NCBI GenBank assembly: GCA_018857735.1
Contig: JABMCL010000598.1
Location: forward strand, 97,001-161,000
DNA length: 64,000 nucleotides
From: Alviniconcha marisindica
Lineage: Eukaryota; Mollusca; Gastropoda; Provannidae
Reading direction: 5' to 3'
Shown: positions 54,641 through 64,000 of the stretch, one piece after another
How positions within the stretch are numbered: the stretch's first letter is position 1
Layout: every line of letters begins with the position of its first letter
Position numbers and translations under genes: made by a program
The notes under the pieces: model-generated
Databases searched by the model: none
Seen by the model: the letters and a program-made list of their open reading frames with translations, nothing else
Told to the model about the DNA's origin: nothing

Positions 54641-55410
54641 CCAGTCTGGAAACACTTGACCAGTTTGGTTACAGACTGACCACATCAACAGACAATCTGG
54701 TCAAAGTCTGGCTACAGTCTGACCACAGCAACCTACAATCTGACCACATCAACCTACAATCTGGTCAAAGTCTGGCTAGTCTGGCCACATCAACCTACAA
54801 TCGGGTCAAAGTCTGGCTAGTCTGGCCACATCAACCTACAATCGGGTCAAAGTCTGGCTAGTCTGGCCACATCAACCTACAATAGGGTCAAAGTCTGGCT
54901 AGTCTGGCCACATCAACCTACAATAGGGTCAAAGTCTGGCTAGTCTGGCCCCATCAACCTACAATCTGGTCAGTCTGGCTAGTCTGGCCACATCAACCTA
55001 CAATAGGGTCAAAGTCTGGCTAGTCTGGCCCCATCAACCTACAATCTGGTCAGTCTGGCTAGTCTGGCCACATCAACCTACAATAGGGTCAAAGTCTGGC
55101 TAGTCTGGCCACATCAACCTACAATCAGGTCAGTCTGGCTAGTCTGGCCACATCAACCTACAATAGGGTCAAAGTCTGGCTAGTCTGGCCACATCAACCT
55201 ACAATCAGGTCAAAGTCTGGCTAGTCTGACCACATCAACCTACAATAGGGTCAAAGTCTGGCTAGTCTGGCCCCATCAACCTACAATCTGGTCAGTCTGG
55301 CTAGTCTGACCACAGCAACCTACAATCGGGTCAAAGTCTGACCACAGCAACCTACAATCGGGTCAAAGTCTGACCACAGCAACCTACAATCGGGTCAAAG
55401 TTGGTGACAG
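54641..55410. repeat. 35-42 bp minisatellite
   Basis: About 17 units of CAACCTACAATAGGGTCAAA then GTCTGGCTAGTCTGGCCACA and T. Shares GTCTGGCCACA with the adjoining array, suggesting one grew from the other. Confidence 0.94.
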
Positions 55411-56090
55411 TCTGACCACCACCTGACCCCACTCTAATTACCTATTTAGAGTCTTGCTAGTTTGATGACCATCTGATCATCTGGCTCCATTATGGTTACC
55501 ATCTGACCACAGCCTTCCCACATCTGGCATCAGATTAGCTGAGGTCTAGCAAGTGTCTGGCTACAGTCCAGCCACCATCTACCTACTGCCTGCCAAAGTC
55601 TGGCACCAGTATAGCTGTCGTCTGGAAGATGTTACCTCCCTTAAATACACACCAGTCACACAAAGCATAATATATTGTGTATGAGCCTTTTAAGTAGGAA
55701 GCAATCATACATACAACATTTAAACTACACTGGTCAAGAATAAAAAACAAACTGTCATTTGTTTCTGAAACACCTGTGACCTTAAAACAGGGTCATGGTC
55801 ATCAAGCCTGGTATGAATCTATAGTCCTCAAAACAAGGTCATATTTATGCAAAGTTTGAAAGACAGTCTGTCAAAAACAACAACAATTTTAGTATTTGTC
55901 AAATCAGAACACAAATTACTTATCTCCTTTGAACGAACAAGTGAAATATGATGGTATGACCAAAAATCTAGATCTAGATGACAAAAAAACAAAATCATAC
56001 AAAGTCTGAATTTAGTGAAAATCAGTGAAAAATAAAATCACACATAATTTAACAATCACCCTGTGATGTCAGAGACTTCAAGTTTTGAAC
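55411..56090. other. Intron sequence without recognised features
   Basis: Starts with degraded versions of the previous array (GTCTGGCTACAGTCCAGCC); the remainder is AT-rich with no exon. Confidence 0.5.
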
Positions 56091-56104
56091 ATGCCGGGCA
56101 CTCA

Positions 56105-56515
56105 ACTGGCAGACCATTCGGCCAGCTGCCCGGCACTACACTGATCATAACACACATTCGGCCAGCTGCCCGGCACTACACTGATCATAACACACATTCG
56201 GCCAGCTGCCCGGCACTACACTGATCATAACACACATTCGGCCAGCTGCCCTGCACTACACTGATCATTACACACATTCGGCCAGCTGCCCGGTACTACA
56301 CTGATCATTACACACATTCGGCCAGCTGCCCGGCACTACACTGATCATTACACACATTCGGCCAGCTGCCCGGCACTACACTGATCATTACACACATTCG
56401 GCCAGCTGCCCAGTACTACACTGATCATTACACACATTCGGCCAGCTGCCCGGCACTACACTGATCATTACACACATTCGGCCAGCTGCCCAGCACTACA
56501 CTGATCATTACACAC
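56105..56515. repeat. 40-bp minisatellite, about 10 copies
   Basis: CATTCGGCCAGCTGCCCGGC then ACTACACTGATCATTACACA, nearly identical; early copies have CATAACACA in place of CATTACACA. Confidence 0.97.
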
Positions 56516-58235
56516 ACATTTTTTCATGTTCGCCCAAAACTGAACTACTTTACTGGAAGGACCACAAAGGCTCCCCCTCAAAGAAACTGAAGTTTTCTCT
56601 TGGACAATTCCTGCTACGGACAAAAGTGAGAAGACAGGAAGAAGACAACTTATTAAACATGTTTGTACTGCTCCCACCACAGTCCCAAAGACAAACTTTC
56701 AGGACAGAAAAATCAAGATAAACAATAACAGAAAGTTAACTGTAGTAACGCTGAATCCACAGAAAAAGAAAACAGAAACGTCACTGCCTGTCAATCCACC
56801 ACCGCCCACCTGGGATAAGGTCACCCAGGCAAAGACATGCAATGTTGTTAATCAAACAGCAATAGATGCATCAACTTAACACAAACTCAGAAAGTCCAAC
56901 CAACTTGATGTCTTCTGAAGTCGTTTCAGAGGGACAACCCCAAAGACTTATTAGTTGTCTACATACAAGTACAGACAAATCTCTAAAAGAAACTAATCTA
57001 AATTCTAGCAGCTATCTACCATCAAAAGTACATATGGTGTGGGTTGCACAGCAGGAGTTGTAAACTGAACTGTTAGTGTACACATTAGCTACACTGTACA
57101 CAGAAAACTGGGGTGACCCAGCAGAGAAAAGCTTGCTCATACATGTAGGTGGCACCCCCCATGAATCTCTCAGGGTACACCAGTTGTCAGACGAGCAGTC
57201 AACAATGTGACAGCAGGATTAGCAGTTTAGTGACCAATTTAGATGGTTTTAACTGCACCCCCCGCCCCCTCCGTGACATACAGCCTGTACCCACTCATCA
57301 TGTCTCCTGAGACGATGCTGGGCAAAACAAAAGGCACGAGTTGCTATGTCTTTTGGTGATCATAATGATGACTACCTGTAGACCCCAAATATGGCCATGT
57401 TGCAACAACATGCTCAAAGTCCCTTAACAGACAAAATTACTGAACACAAATTCTAAGTCAAAAACATCACTGGTGCACAGATGGATTTATTGAATTTGAT
57501 CTTTAGAACAGGTAGGCCTTCAGAGACTTTCTAAAAGCTTACTTTGAACTAGGCAATCTCTGAGACAGACTGCCCAAAGTACTCACTCTCAGAACAGCTC
57601 TGGATTTAAGCCCCTCTATCTCCGTTTCTTCCAACACTTTAGTTTACCCCACTTCGCTCCAACTTCTCACAATTCACCATAGTTCACCTCTGATGCCAAA
57701 GTGCAGATGCCTGCACCTGTCCATGCACATGCAGAAAAGAGGATGCACATGCAAACTGTAAGCCAACAGTGGCAAGCCACAAGGCTGTAAACAACACCAT
57801 CACCCTTCACTACGTTTCGCTCGGTCAAACACCTTTTGGCCAGAGGACATGAGGTCCCCCAACGGAGAACTTTTCTTCTTCTTTTTTCTGCATTTCACCT
57901 GTTTCTACAGGAGGACACAAACAACACTAGCTCATGTGACCAGCGGGACTTTACAGCGATCCCAGCTTCTGAAGACAATGGACGGCGAACTGTCTGGGAC
58001 TTGGTTATGCATGTACACTTTCACAGGCTGGATACAGGTGATTGTGCTAATCTGAAGGCAACATTCAGTGGTTAGAATCAAAACCAGTGTCAACAGCATG
58101 AGCTGCAAAATGGAGCCTCTGTCAGTAAATGATGAAGGAGAACGGGGGTCAAACCACCTGCCTGTAAAAATCTAATTCTTCATTCAGTCAAAGCTTCATC
58201 AGCTGACTGAAGCTAAGACTTGTGGACACTGCTGT
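56516..58235. other. Intron sequence without recognised features
   Basis: AT-rich, mostly non-repetitive. A segment at 57480-57610 (TTAGAACAGGTAGGCCTTCA ... CAGACTGCCCAAAGTACTC) may be an old interspersed repeat. No MAP7 exon is needed here, since the flanking exons are both phase 0. Confidence 0.5.
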
Positions 58236-58239
58236 ATCT

Positions 58240-58780
58240 TGTACCTTACATGGTGAGCAAGGTTGGTAAGGGCTGAAGATCTGTCAGTCTATCTGCTAAT
58301 ATCTTCTACCTTACATGGTGAGCAAGGTTGATAAGGGCTGAAAATTTGTAGATCTGTGCCGCTATTATCTTGTCCCTTACAAGATCAAGAAGGCCAATCA
58401 AGGCTGATGCTTTGTGGATGCTGCTAACCTCTTGTCCCTTACAAGGTGAACAAGGTCAATCAGGGGCTGAAGATTTGTGAATGCTGCTAACCTCTTGTCC
58501 CTTACAAGGTGAACAAGATCATCTGGGCTGAAGGGTGTGGACACTGCTAACCTCTTGTCCCTTACAAGGTGAACAAGATCATCTGGGCTGAAGGGTGTGG
58601 ACACTGCTAACATCTTGTTCCTTACAAGGTGAACAAGGTCCATCTGGGCCAAGATCAGTGGATACTGCTAACATCTCATCCCTTACTGGTGAACAAGGTC
58701 CAACAGGGCCAAGATCAGTGGATACTGCTAATATCTCATCCCTTACAGGTGAACAAGGCTGACTGAGGCTGATGATTTGT
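58240..58780. repeat. About 55-60 bp degenerate tandem repeat
   Basis: About nine units containing CTTGTCCCTTACAAGGTGAA and CAAGATCATCTGGGCTGAAG, decaying at both ends. Confidence 0.92.
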
Positions 58781-60025
58781 AGATACTACTGGCCCTTTGT
58801 TTCTTGAAAGTGAAAAGCTCCACAAGCACTGATCACGCTGGACAGTTTTCAGACTGGTATGACATCTAAAAGGTGGCAAAACATTGTTTACAGAAACCAG
58901 TCAAACAATCACTGTAGCTGGTCAGATACAAGGCCGTGTACTCTCTCTCGCTCTCTCTCTCTGCTGCATTTTTTTGCTTTTGTTATTTTTTAAATTATTA
59001 TTCTTAGAAATGGTCAAACAAAACAACGGCCACTATGTGTCGGATCCTTGCGTCTAACTGTTCCTTAGGCATCAGTGCCGATGCTGAACAGGGCAAGAAA
59101 TGGGATTCTCCCTGCTGGTAACCTTAATGAGCCAATGGACACTGAATACTGTAGTCACTATAGAAATGCACAATGCCAAAAGTGAAATATTTATTGCATA
59201 AGCTTTACTCCACAGACACCCAGACAGAACTGACAGAACACATTTCTTGAGTCATGCATGCATTACATTGACGCGACAATCCTCTTACTGTCATTCTTGA
59301 GTGATTTTACATCCAAGGGACAGCATGACACACAAGGCTCCGACAGGCACGTCTGACCGACAGCTGATCCCCACCCCACCCCCCACCCCCAGTATACGCT
59401 GAGCCTGACCAGTGAAATAGGGGAATTTAGCAGTAACAGTGAGCCCTGACAAGACGTGTCCACATCAGCAGGCAGCAGACTGTGCTGCCTGGTGCTGTGT
59501 CACAGCTATGCAGGCCACCAGGATGTGCTTCAATGGCCAAAATACTTGTGTATTACAGCTGTGCTTATCTTTACTTCACCCTCAGTCTGTGGGGTCATGC
59601 TTGAAGCTCAAACGGATGTAACAGAAACAGATCAGCATGCACTTCTTCTCAAAGATTTATTGTTAGTCCTCAGAAGTTCGCTTCTCTCAAAGGTTAACAG
59701 AGCCAGTGGATAAGTGTGTTTCCAACAAATGAGAAATGCAGTGAGAGTTATATATATAGTAATATATATATATATTTAGATATAATTTGGGTGCCTGGGG
59801 AATACAGAGAGTTATATATAATTCTATACATTCACAGGGTGCCTCAGGAATAGACTTCAGGACTACAGATGTGATTAGTGCACTCAAAGTAGCACGGCTC
59901 AACAACCTGCTGCTTTCTTCCTGCTTTTCCCTTCTCATCCCCCCCCCACACACGCACACTCATGGTCAACTGCAGCAAACACCGTTAGCTGGATTTTATG
60001 GCCAAGAACAACCCACAAGGCTTGT
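58781..60025. other. Intron sequence without recognised features
   Basis: Contains a (CT)n-like patch at 58941-58961, an (AT)n patch at 59750-59775 and a duplicated GGGTGCCTGGGGAATACAGA-like phrase at 59790-59850. No exon. Confidence 0.5.
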
Positions 60026-60027
60026 CA

Positions 60028-60720
60028 AGACTGATTTTGTCACTGACAGAACTGACAAGGTCAAGGCTGATTTTGTCACTGATCAGAGCTGACAAGGTCA
60101 AGGCTGATTTTGTGACTGATAGAGCTGACAAGGTCAAGGCTGATTTTGTGACTGATAGAGTTGACAAGGTCAAGACTGATTTTGTGACTGATAGAGCTGA
60201 CAAGGTCAAGACTGATTTTGTGACTGATAGAGCTGACAAGGTCAAGGTTGATTTTGTGACTGATAGAGCTGACAAGGTCAAGACTGATTTTGTGACTGAT
60301 AGAGCTGACAAGGTCAAGGCTGATTTTGTCACTGATCAGAGCTGACAAGGTCAAGGCTGATTTTGTCACTGATAGAGCTGACAAGGTCAAGACTGATTTT
60401 GTGACTGATAGAGCTGACAAGGTCAAGGCTGATTTTGTGACTGATAGAGCTGACACAGTCAAGACTGATTTTGTGACTGATAGAGCTGACAAGGTCAAGA
60501 CTGATTTTGTGACTGACAGAGCTGACAAGGTCAAGGCTGATTTTGTCACTGGTCAGAGCTGACAAGGTCAAGGCTGATTTTGTGACTGATAGAGCTGACA
60601 AGGTCAAGGCTGATTTTGTGACTGATAGAGTTGACAAGGTCAAGACTGATTTTGTGACTGATAGAGCTGACAAGGTCAAGACTGATTTTGTGACTGATAG
60701 AGCTGACAAGGTCAAGATTT
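60028..60720. repeat. 36-bp minisatellite, about 19 copies
   Basis: GCTGACAAGGTCAAGGCTGA plus TTTTGTGACTGATAGA. Because 36 is divisible by three, both strands stay open for up to about 170 codons (ADKVKADFVTDR on plus, SVTKSALTLSAL on minus). A length change at the CACTGATCAGAGC units breaks the frames. Not a gene. Confidence 0.96.
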
Positions 60721-61110
60721 GATTGTATGGCAAATCAGAGCTGACTAGGGCAAGACTGATTTTGTCACTGATAGAGCGGACAAGGTCAAGGCTGATTTTG
60801 TCACTGATAAAGCTGACAAGGTCAAGATTTGATTGTATGACCAATCAGAACAATAGACAAGGTCAAGATTTGACTGTATGGCCAATCAGAACAACAGACA
60901 AGGTCAAGATTTGACTGTATGGCCAATCAGAACAACAGACAAGGTCAAGATTTGACTGTATGGCCAATCAGAACAACAGACAAGGTCAAGATTTGACTGT
61001 ATGGTCAATCAGAACAACAGTCAAGGTTAGGACTGATTTTGTGGACAATCACAACCGACAAGGTCAAGACTGATTTTGTGGCCAACCAGAACTGACAAGA
61101 TCATACCAAA
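60721..61110. repeat. 38-bp minisatellite, sister of the 60-kb array
   Basis: AGACAAGGTCAAGATTTGAC then TGTATGGCCAATCAGAACAA, about eight copies; shares GACAAGGTCAAGA with the previous block. Confidence 0.94.
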
Positions 61111-62400
61111 TTTATGGCCAACCACAGCACAGAGCAGGCGTAATTAATTTTGTCAATCTGAGAATGCAGTTTTCCCTTTCCCTTAGTTCAAATCAGCAAA
61201 GACCAAGACCCCCCCCCCCCTCTTTTCTTGGTTTTTGCTTGTTTGGTTCTCAGTAAGAATCAAAGCTGAACTTTCCTTTCTTCCCCTGACAAAGAGAAGA
61301 AGACAAATGACAGCTGCAGGCTGTTGAGCCCTACTAGCAACATGATCACAGACAGAGAGATGGAAAAAGCATGCAGAGGTATGCACTGACGTTACATACA
61401 TACACGTGTACGCAGCCTACGTTGCTGCAAACAAACCTTTCGAGGCATAGCAAGATTTGAGGTGGAATAAGCTTTCCGTGGTGAAATCTGCAATCAGCGA
61501 CACACACCAACAACACTTGCCATCAGCACAATTTCAATCCCTCACTGCAAGCAAAGCATGCTCCACACAAACTCTCACACAAGCAAAAGTAACATTTGGA
61601 TATTATTATAAACTGGTACGCAAGCACACCGTTTTCTAACAGTTACACACAAAAAACAGAGCAATCACTCTTCCATGCAATTCACAACAACCACTGAACA
61701 TCACCTATTTTATCCAGTCATGCACATTATGAATGTTGACACAAACACATCTCAAATTCAGAGGGCTCAAATAGTGCTGCATTACCTGCGTGGTACAAGC
61801 AATGGTGCAAATACGCAGGCAACCTACATACTACAAGTGTTACTGTGTGCAAATTCGGGACTCTGAATCAACCTGAGACCGCAGGCCAGTCACTGGGTAA
61901 CTGACGGACAGAGTCACTGCTCAATGTACACACAGCTGGCTCAACTGCTGCCTCCACAACACGCACGCACGCATGCACACACACAAACACACACACATTA
62001 CTCAAAAACACAGAAAGCTGAAATAAAATGCAGTGCCAAAGACAATCGTAATACAGCCATGAACCATGCCACTTCAAACTTGGGTTCAGGAGCAGTATGC
62101 CACAAGGTGCAAAAATGAAGATGCAAATGGGAGACTAACATTCCAGGGTTTTTTAAAACAGTACAGCTATGCGTATAAGAATGTCGTCTGTGTTGCAACC
62201 ACAGCATGCTCCAAGAGACACTCTACAATACACCACACCGACTGTCACTGTCAGCATGCTCTTTGCTGCCAAACTTACTTTCGTCTTTCTCCTTATCCTA
62301 ATTATCAACCTCGCCTGAGGTGCAAGATGCAACAGAAATGGGCCACTTGTACTCCTCATTTTCTCTGACATTCTTTTTTCTCTCTCTCATAAACTATAAC
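61111..62400. other. Intron sequence without recognised features
   Basis: Mostly single-copy-looking; a short poly-C at 61211 and an AC/GCAC patch at 61960-61998. No coding exon supported. Confidence 0.5.
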
Positions 62401-62445
62401 CATAATGGTTGACTGGGCATAAAACACCAAGTTACTTACTTACTT
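62400..62445 (+). mobile_element. SINE tail with (TTAC)n
   Basis: GGTTGACTGGGCATAAAACA then CCAAGTTACTTACTTACTTG, a form I recognise from molluscan SINE 3' ends (actgggcgtaaaacacca plus ttac repeats). Confidence 0.6.
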
Positions 62446-62669
62446 GCTCTCTCATAAACTGAAACATTTCTTTGGCAAATAATGCCACTAGTGTCTGAAG
62501 TCACCAAAACAGTCTCAGACTTGGACTGCTAATGTTCTATCAAATCATTTGACAATTAAGTCACAAACAGTACTCATTTCTGCCTTAAGGGAAAAACACA
62601 CAGAAAAAGGGCAACTAGAAAAAGGAGTTAGTAACTGGAAAGGGAAACTGCAATGCTGAAGAGAAGTAG

Positions 62670-63075
62670 GGCAGTGTCATCAATATTAGCATTAAGGCAG
62701 TGCCATCAATATTAACATTAAGGCAGTGCCATCAATATTAACATTAAGGCAGTGTCATCAATATTAGCATTAAGGCAGCGCTATCAATATTAACATTAAG
62801 GCAGTGCCAACAATATTAACATTAAGGCAGTGCCATCAATATTAACATTAAGGCAGTGCCATCAATATTAACATTAAGACAATGCCATCAATATTAACAT
62901 TAAGGCAACACCATCAATATTAACATTAAGGCAGTGCCAACAATATTAACATTAAGGCAATGCCATCAATATTAACATTAAGGCAGAGCCATCAATATTA
63001 ACATTAAGACAGTGCCATCAATATTAACATTAAGGCAGAGCCATCAGTTTTAACATTAAGACAGTGCCATCAATA
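62670..63075. repeat. 26-bp minisatellite, about 16 copies
   Basis: AAGGCAGTGCCATCAATATT plus AACATT. Confidence 0.97.
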
Positions 63076-63322
63076 TCTGTGACACTTGTAAGCTGGCAGC
63101 ACGATACACATGGTCAAGCCACAAACTGCAAACTGGTCCTGAGAGAGCCACATTTGCGTTTTCGGGCAATTCAAAGATATTGATATTTTACACATTTACA
63201 GGTCCTGCAGACAAGGGCTGGGGAGGGCTTAACTACTCGCACACACACACACAAATACTCTGATGCTTACACATCCTGCAGCCTATGCAGCGACAGCTTC
63301 AGTATTGTACAAAGGCAGGACA

Positions 63323-63324
<2 letters not shown>

Positions 63325-63360
<36 letters not shown>
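63325..63360. repeat. (CA)n microsatellite
   Basis: Pure CA dinucleotides, about 55 bp from the splice donor of the 63.4-kb exon. Confidence 0.96.
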
Positions 63361-63415
63361 CAGAATGAGCGCAGGTGAAAGACAAGGGACCCCCCCTGAC
63401 TGGCCACCAACCTAC

Positions 63416-63654
63416 CCTGGTGACGGGAGACTCTCTCCTGGGTGTGGAGGCGGTGTCCTTGCCGTCGCCACCCCCCTTGGGCAGCTGCCTGGGTGTGGAC
63501 AGCCGGTCCAGCGTTGACCGACTTATCTTGACACCCGACTTCTCCACACTCCTTTTCTCCTCCTCCTTGGCGCCCGGCCTGTCCGCCGTCTTCCTGTCCT
63601 CCTCCTTGGCTTCCCCCCGGCGCGCTGACGATGAGCCTCGAGGCCTTGATCGCT
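63416..63654 (-). CDS. MAP7: MAP7-family exon upstream of the MAP7 domain
   Basis: The acceptor CTTTCCATCTAG precedes AGCGATCAAG; the first two bases complete a codon begun in an exon outside the window. The donor is ACCAGG|GTAGGT (phase 0), compatible with the 53.3-kb exon. 239 nt, 79 full codons. It encodes a basic/acidic linker (RSRPRGSSSARRGEAKEEDR), then VEKSGVKISRSTLDRLSTPR and a Gly/Thr-rich tail ending RRESPVTR. The segment SRSTLDRLSTPRQ resembles the human MAP7 SSVVNRLLTPTHS region, which lies between the microtubule-binding coiled coil and the MAP7 domain. Assignment is good but depends on that short resemblance and on phase. Confidence 0.75.
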
Positions 63655-64000
63655 CTAGATGGAAAGGGGCCAGAGGTCAAAGGGGTCAGCAGCCCTACAG
63701 CCACATTGATAGGCTGTCACTCCAGCGTTCATCCCACACCACGCCCCATCTTCAAAGCCACATGCTTATCATATTCAGCCACAATCAAAGCCCTCTCCTA
63801 AGAAACATCAAGGAACACAACTGACAGCTCCAATTTCAGACCACTCTCTAGACATCACTGTCAACAAGAAAAACGGTCTCACAAGAAAGGATGTTCCTGA
63901 CAGTGTTACAGTTCGTTTACGTGCACACTTCAAATTTGTAAGCATGTGGCCTAAAAGCAACTGTTGCGGTCTTTTACTAAGGATTTGACAGTCATGAAGT
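63655..64000. other. MAP7-family intron, runs off the window
   Basis: No further exon visible; the N-terminal exons should lie beyond 64000 on the minus strand. Confidence 0.55.

Larger units (their letters stand above)
37146..64000 (-). other. MAP7: Gene span (5'-incomplete): MAP7/ensconsin family
   Basis: Eight coding exons on the minus strand connect with matching phases: 63654-63416, 53353-52992, 52206-52026, 49590-49487, 48381-48325, 46879-45777, 38815-38478 and a terminal exon at 37201. Together they encode about 810 residues. Family knowledge: MAP7/ensconsin proteins bind microtubules through an N-terminal coiled coil and recruit/activate kinesin-1 through the C-terminal MAP7 domain. 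Seen here: the MAP7 domain (AEEYKAKLAEKRRQAREK ... RLEMIMKRVK) and the conserved tail FEELIDL ... PPPIIAFEE, both matching the human MAP7 layout. The N-terminal microtubule-binding exons must lie upstream of position 64000. One exon carries a 1-nt deficit (see 49487-49590). Confidence 0.88.

Noticed and set aside
56105..56515. Regular 40-bp repeats that could suggest a CRISPR-like array
   Set aside because: Units are contiguous and identical with no unique spacers, and the sequence is clearly eukaryotic. The same reasoning excludes all other arrays in the window.
59985..60844. Two opposite-strand 115-171-codon frames (ADKVKADFVTDR / SVTKSALTLSAL)
   Set aside because: A 36-bp repeat unit keeps frames open on both strands; frames break wherever a unit changes length.

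Overview
This window is animal (metazoan) nuclear DNA, most likely from a marine mollusc and probably a gastropod. The evidence is split genes with GT-AG introns, a tRNA-derived SINE with an intact B box, dispersed tails ending in short tetranucleotide runs of a type I associate with molluscan repeats, scattered elements carrying TGACCTTGACC, and a very high load of micro- and minisatellites. The assignment is by recognition; no database was searched. Almost all long open frames here are periodic translations of tandem repeats, not genes.

Two multi-exon genes, both on the minus strand, can be assembled exon by exon with matching splice phases. (1) A complete type-B carboxylesterase / cholinesterase-family gene runs from 17397 down to 7287 in five exons (765, 273, 354, 170 and 304 nt; 621 codons plus stop). 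It has a signal peptide, an oxyanion-hole HGGG, a GVSAG nucleophile motif, a SNEG acid, a GMRH histidine and a hydrophobic C-terminal tail that could be a GPI signal. (2) The 3' three-quarters of a MAP7/ensconsin-family gene (microtubule-bound kinesin-1 cofactor) runs from 63654 down to about 37146. It contains the Glu/Arg/Lys-rich MAP7 domain over four exons (53.3, 52.2, 49.6 and 48.4 kb), a long Ser/Pro/Glu-rich exon (46.9-45.8 kb) and the conserved FEELIDL / PPPIIAFEE tail (38.8 kb). Its N-terminal microtubule-binding part lies beyond the window. The 49.5-kb exon is one base short and breaks the MAP7-domain frame.

Layout: 1-7.2 kb, repeats and possible esterase 3'UTR; 7.3-17.4 kb, esterase gene, with introns full of minisatellites and one SINE; 17.5-21.5 kb, minisatellites and unassigned sequence; 21.8-22.7 kb, a decayed transposon-like coding region; 22.9-24.1 kb, a candidate solo LTR; 24.1-26 kb, dispersed repeats and SINE tails in opposite orientations; 26.6-32.8 kb, nearly continuous minisatellites, including an array of eight perfect CRE sites; 33.4-37.1 kb, probable MAP7 3'UTR with a 200-codon in-frame ORF after the stop; 37.1-64 kb, MAP7 exons with repeat-filled introns and a possible nested first exon at 40.67 kb.

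The most unusual pattern is that several intronic minisatellites have a repeat unit that is itself an exon boundary. Esterase exon 2 is flanked on both sides by arrays of its own acceptor (about 6 copies) and its own donor (about 10 copies). Two MAP7 acceptors (46.88 kb and 49.59 kb) are likewise embedded in arrays of themselves.
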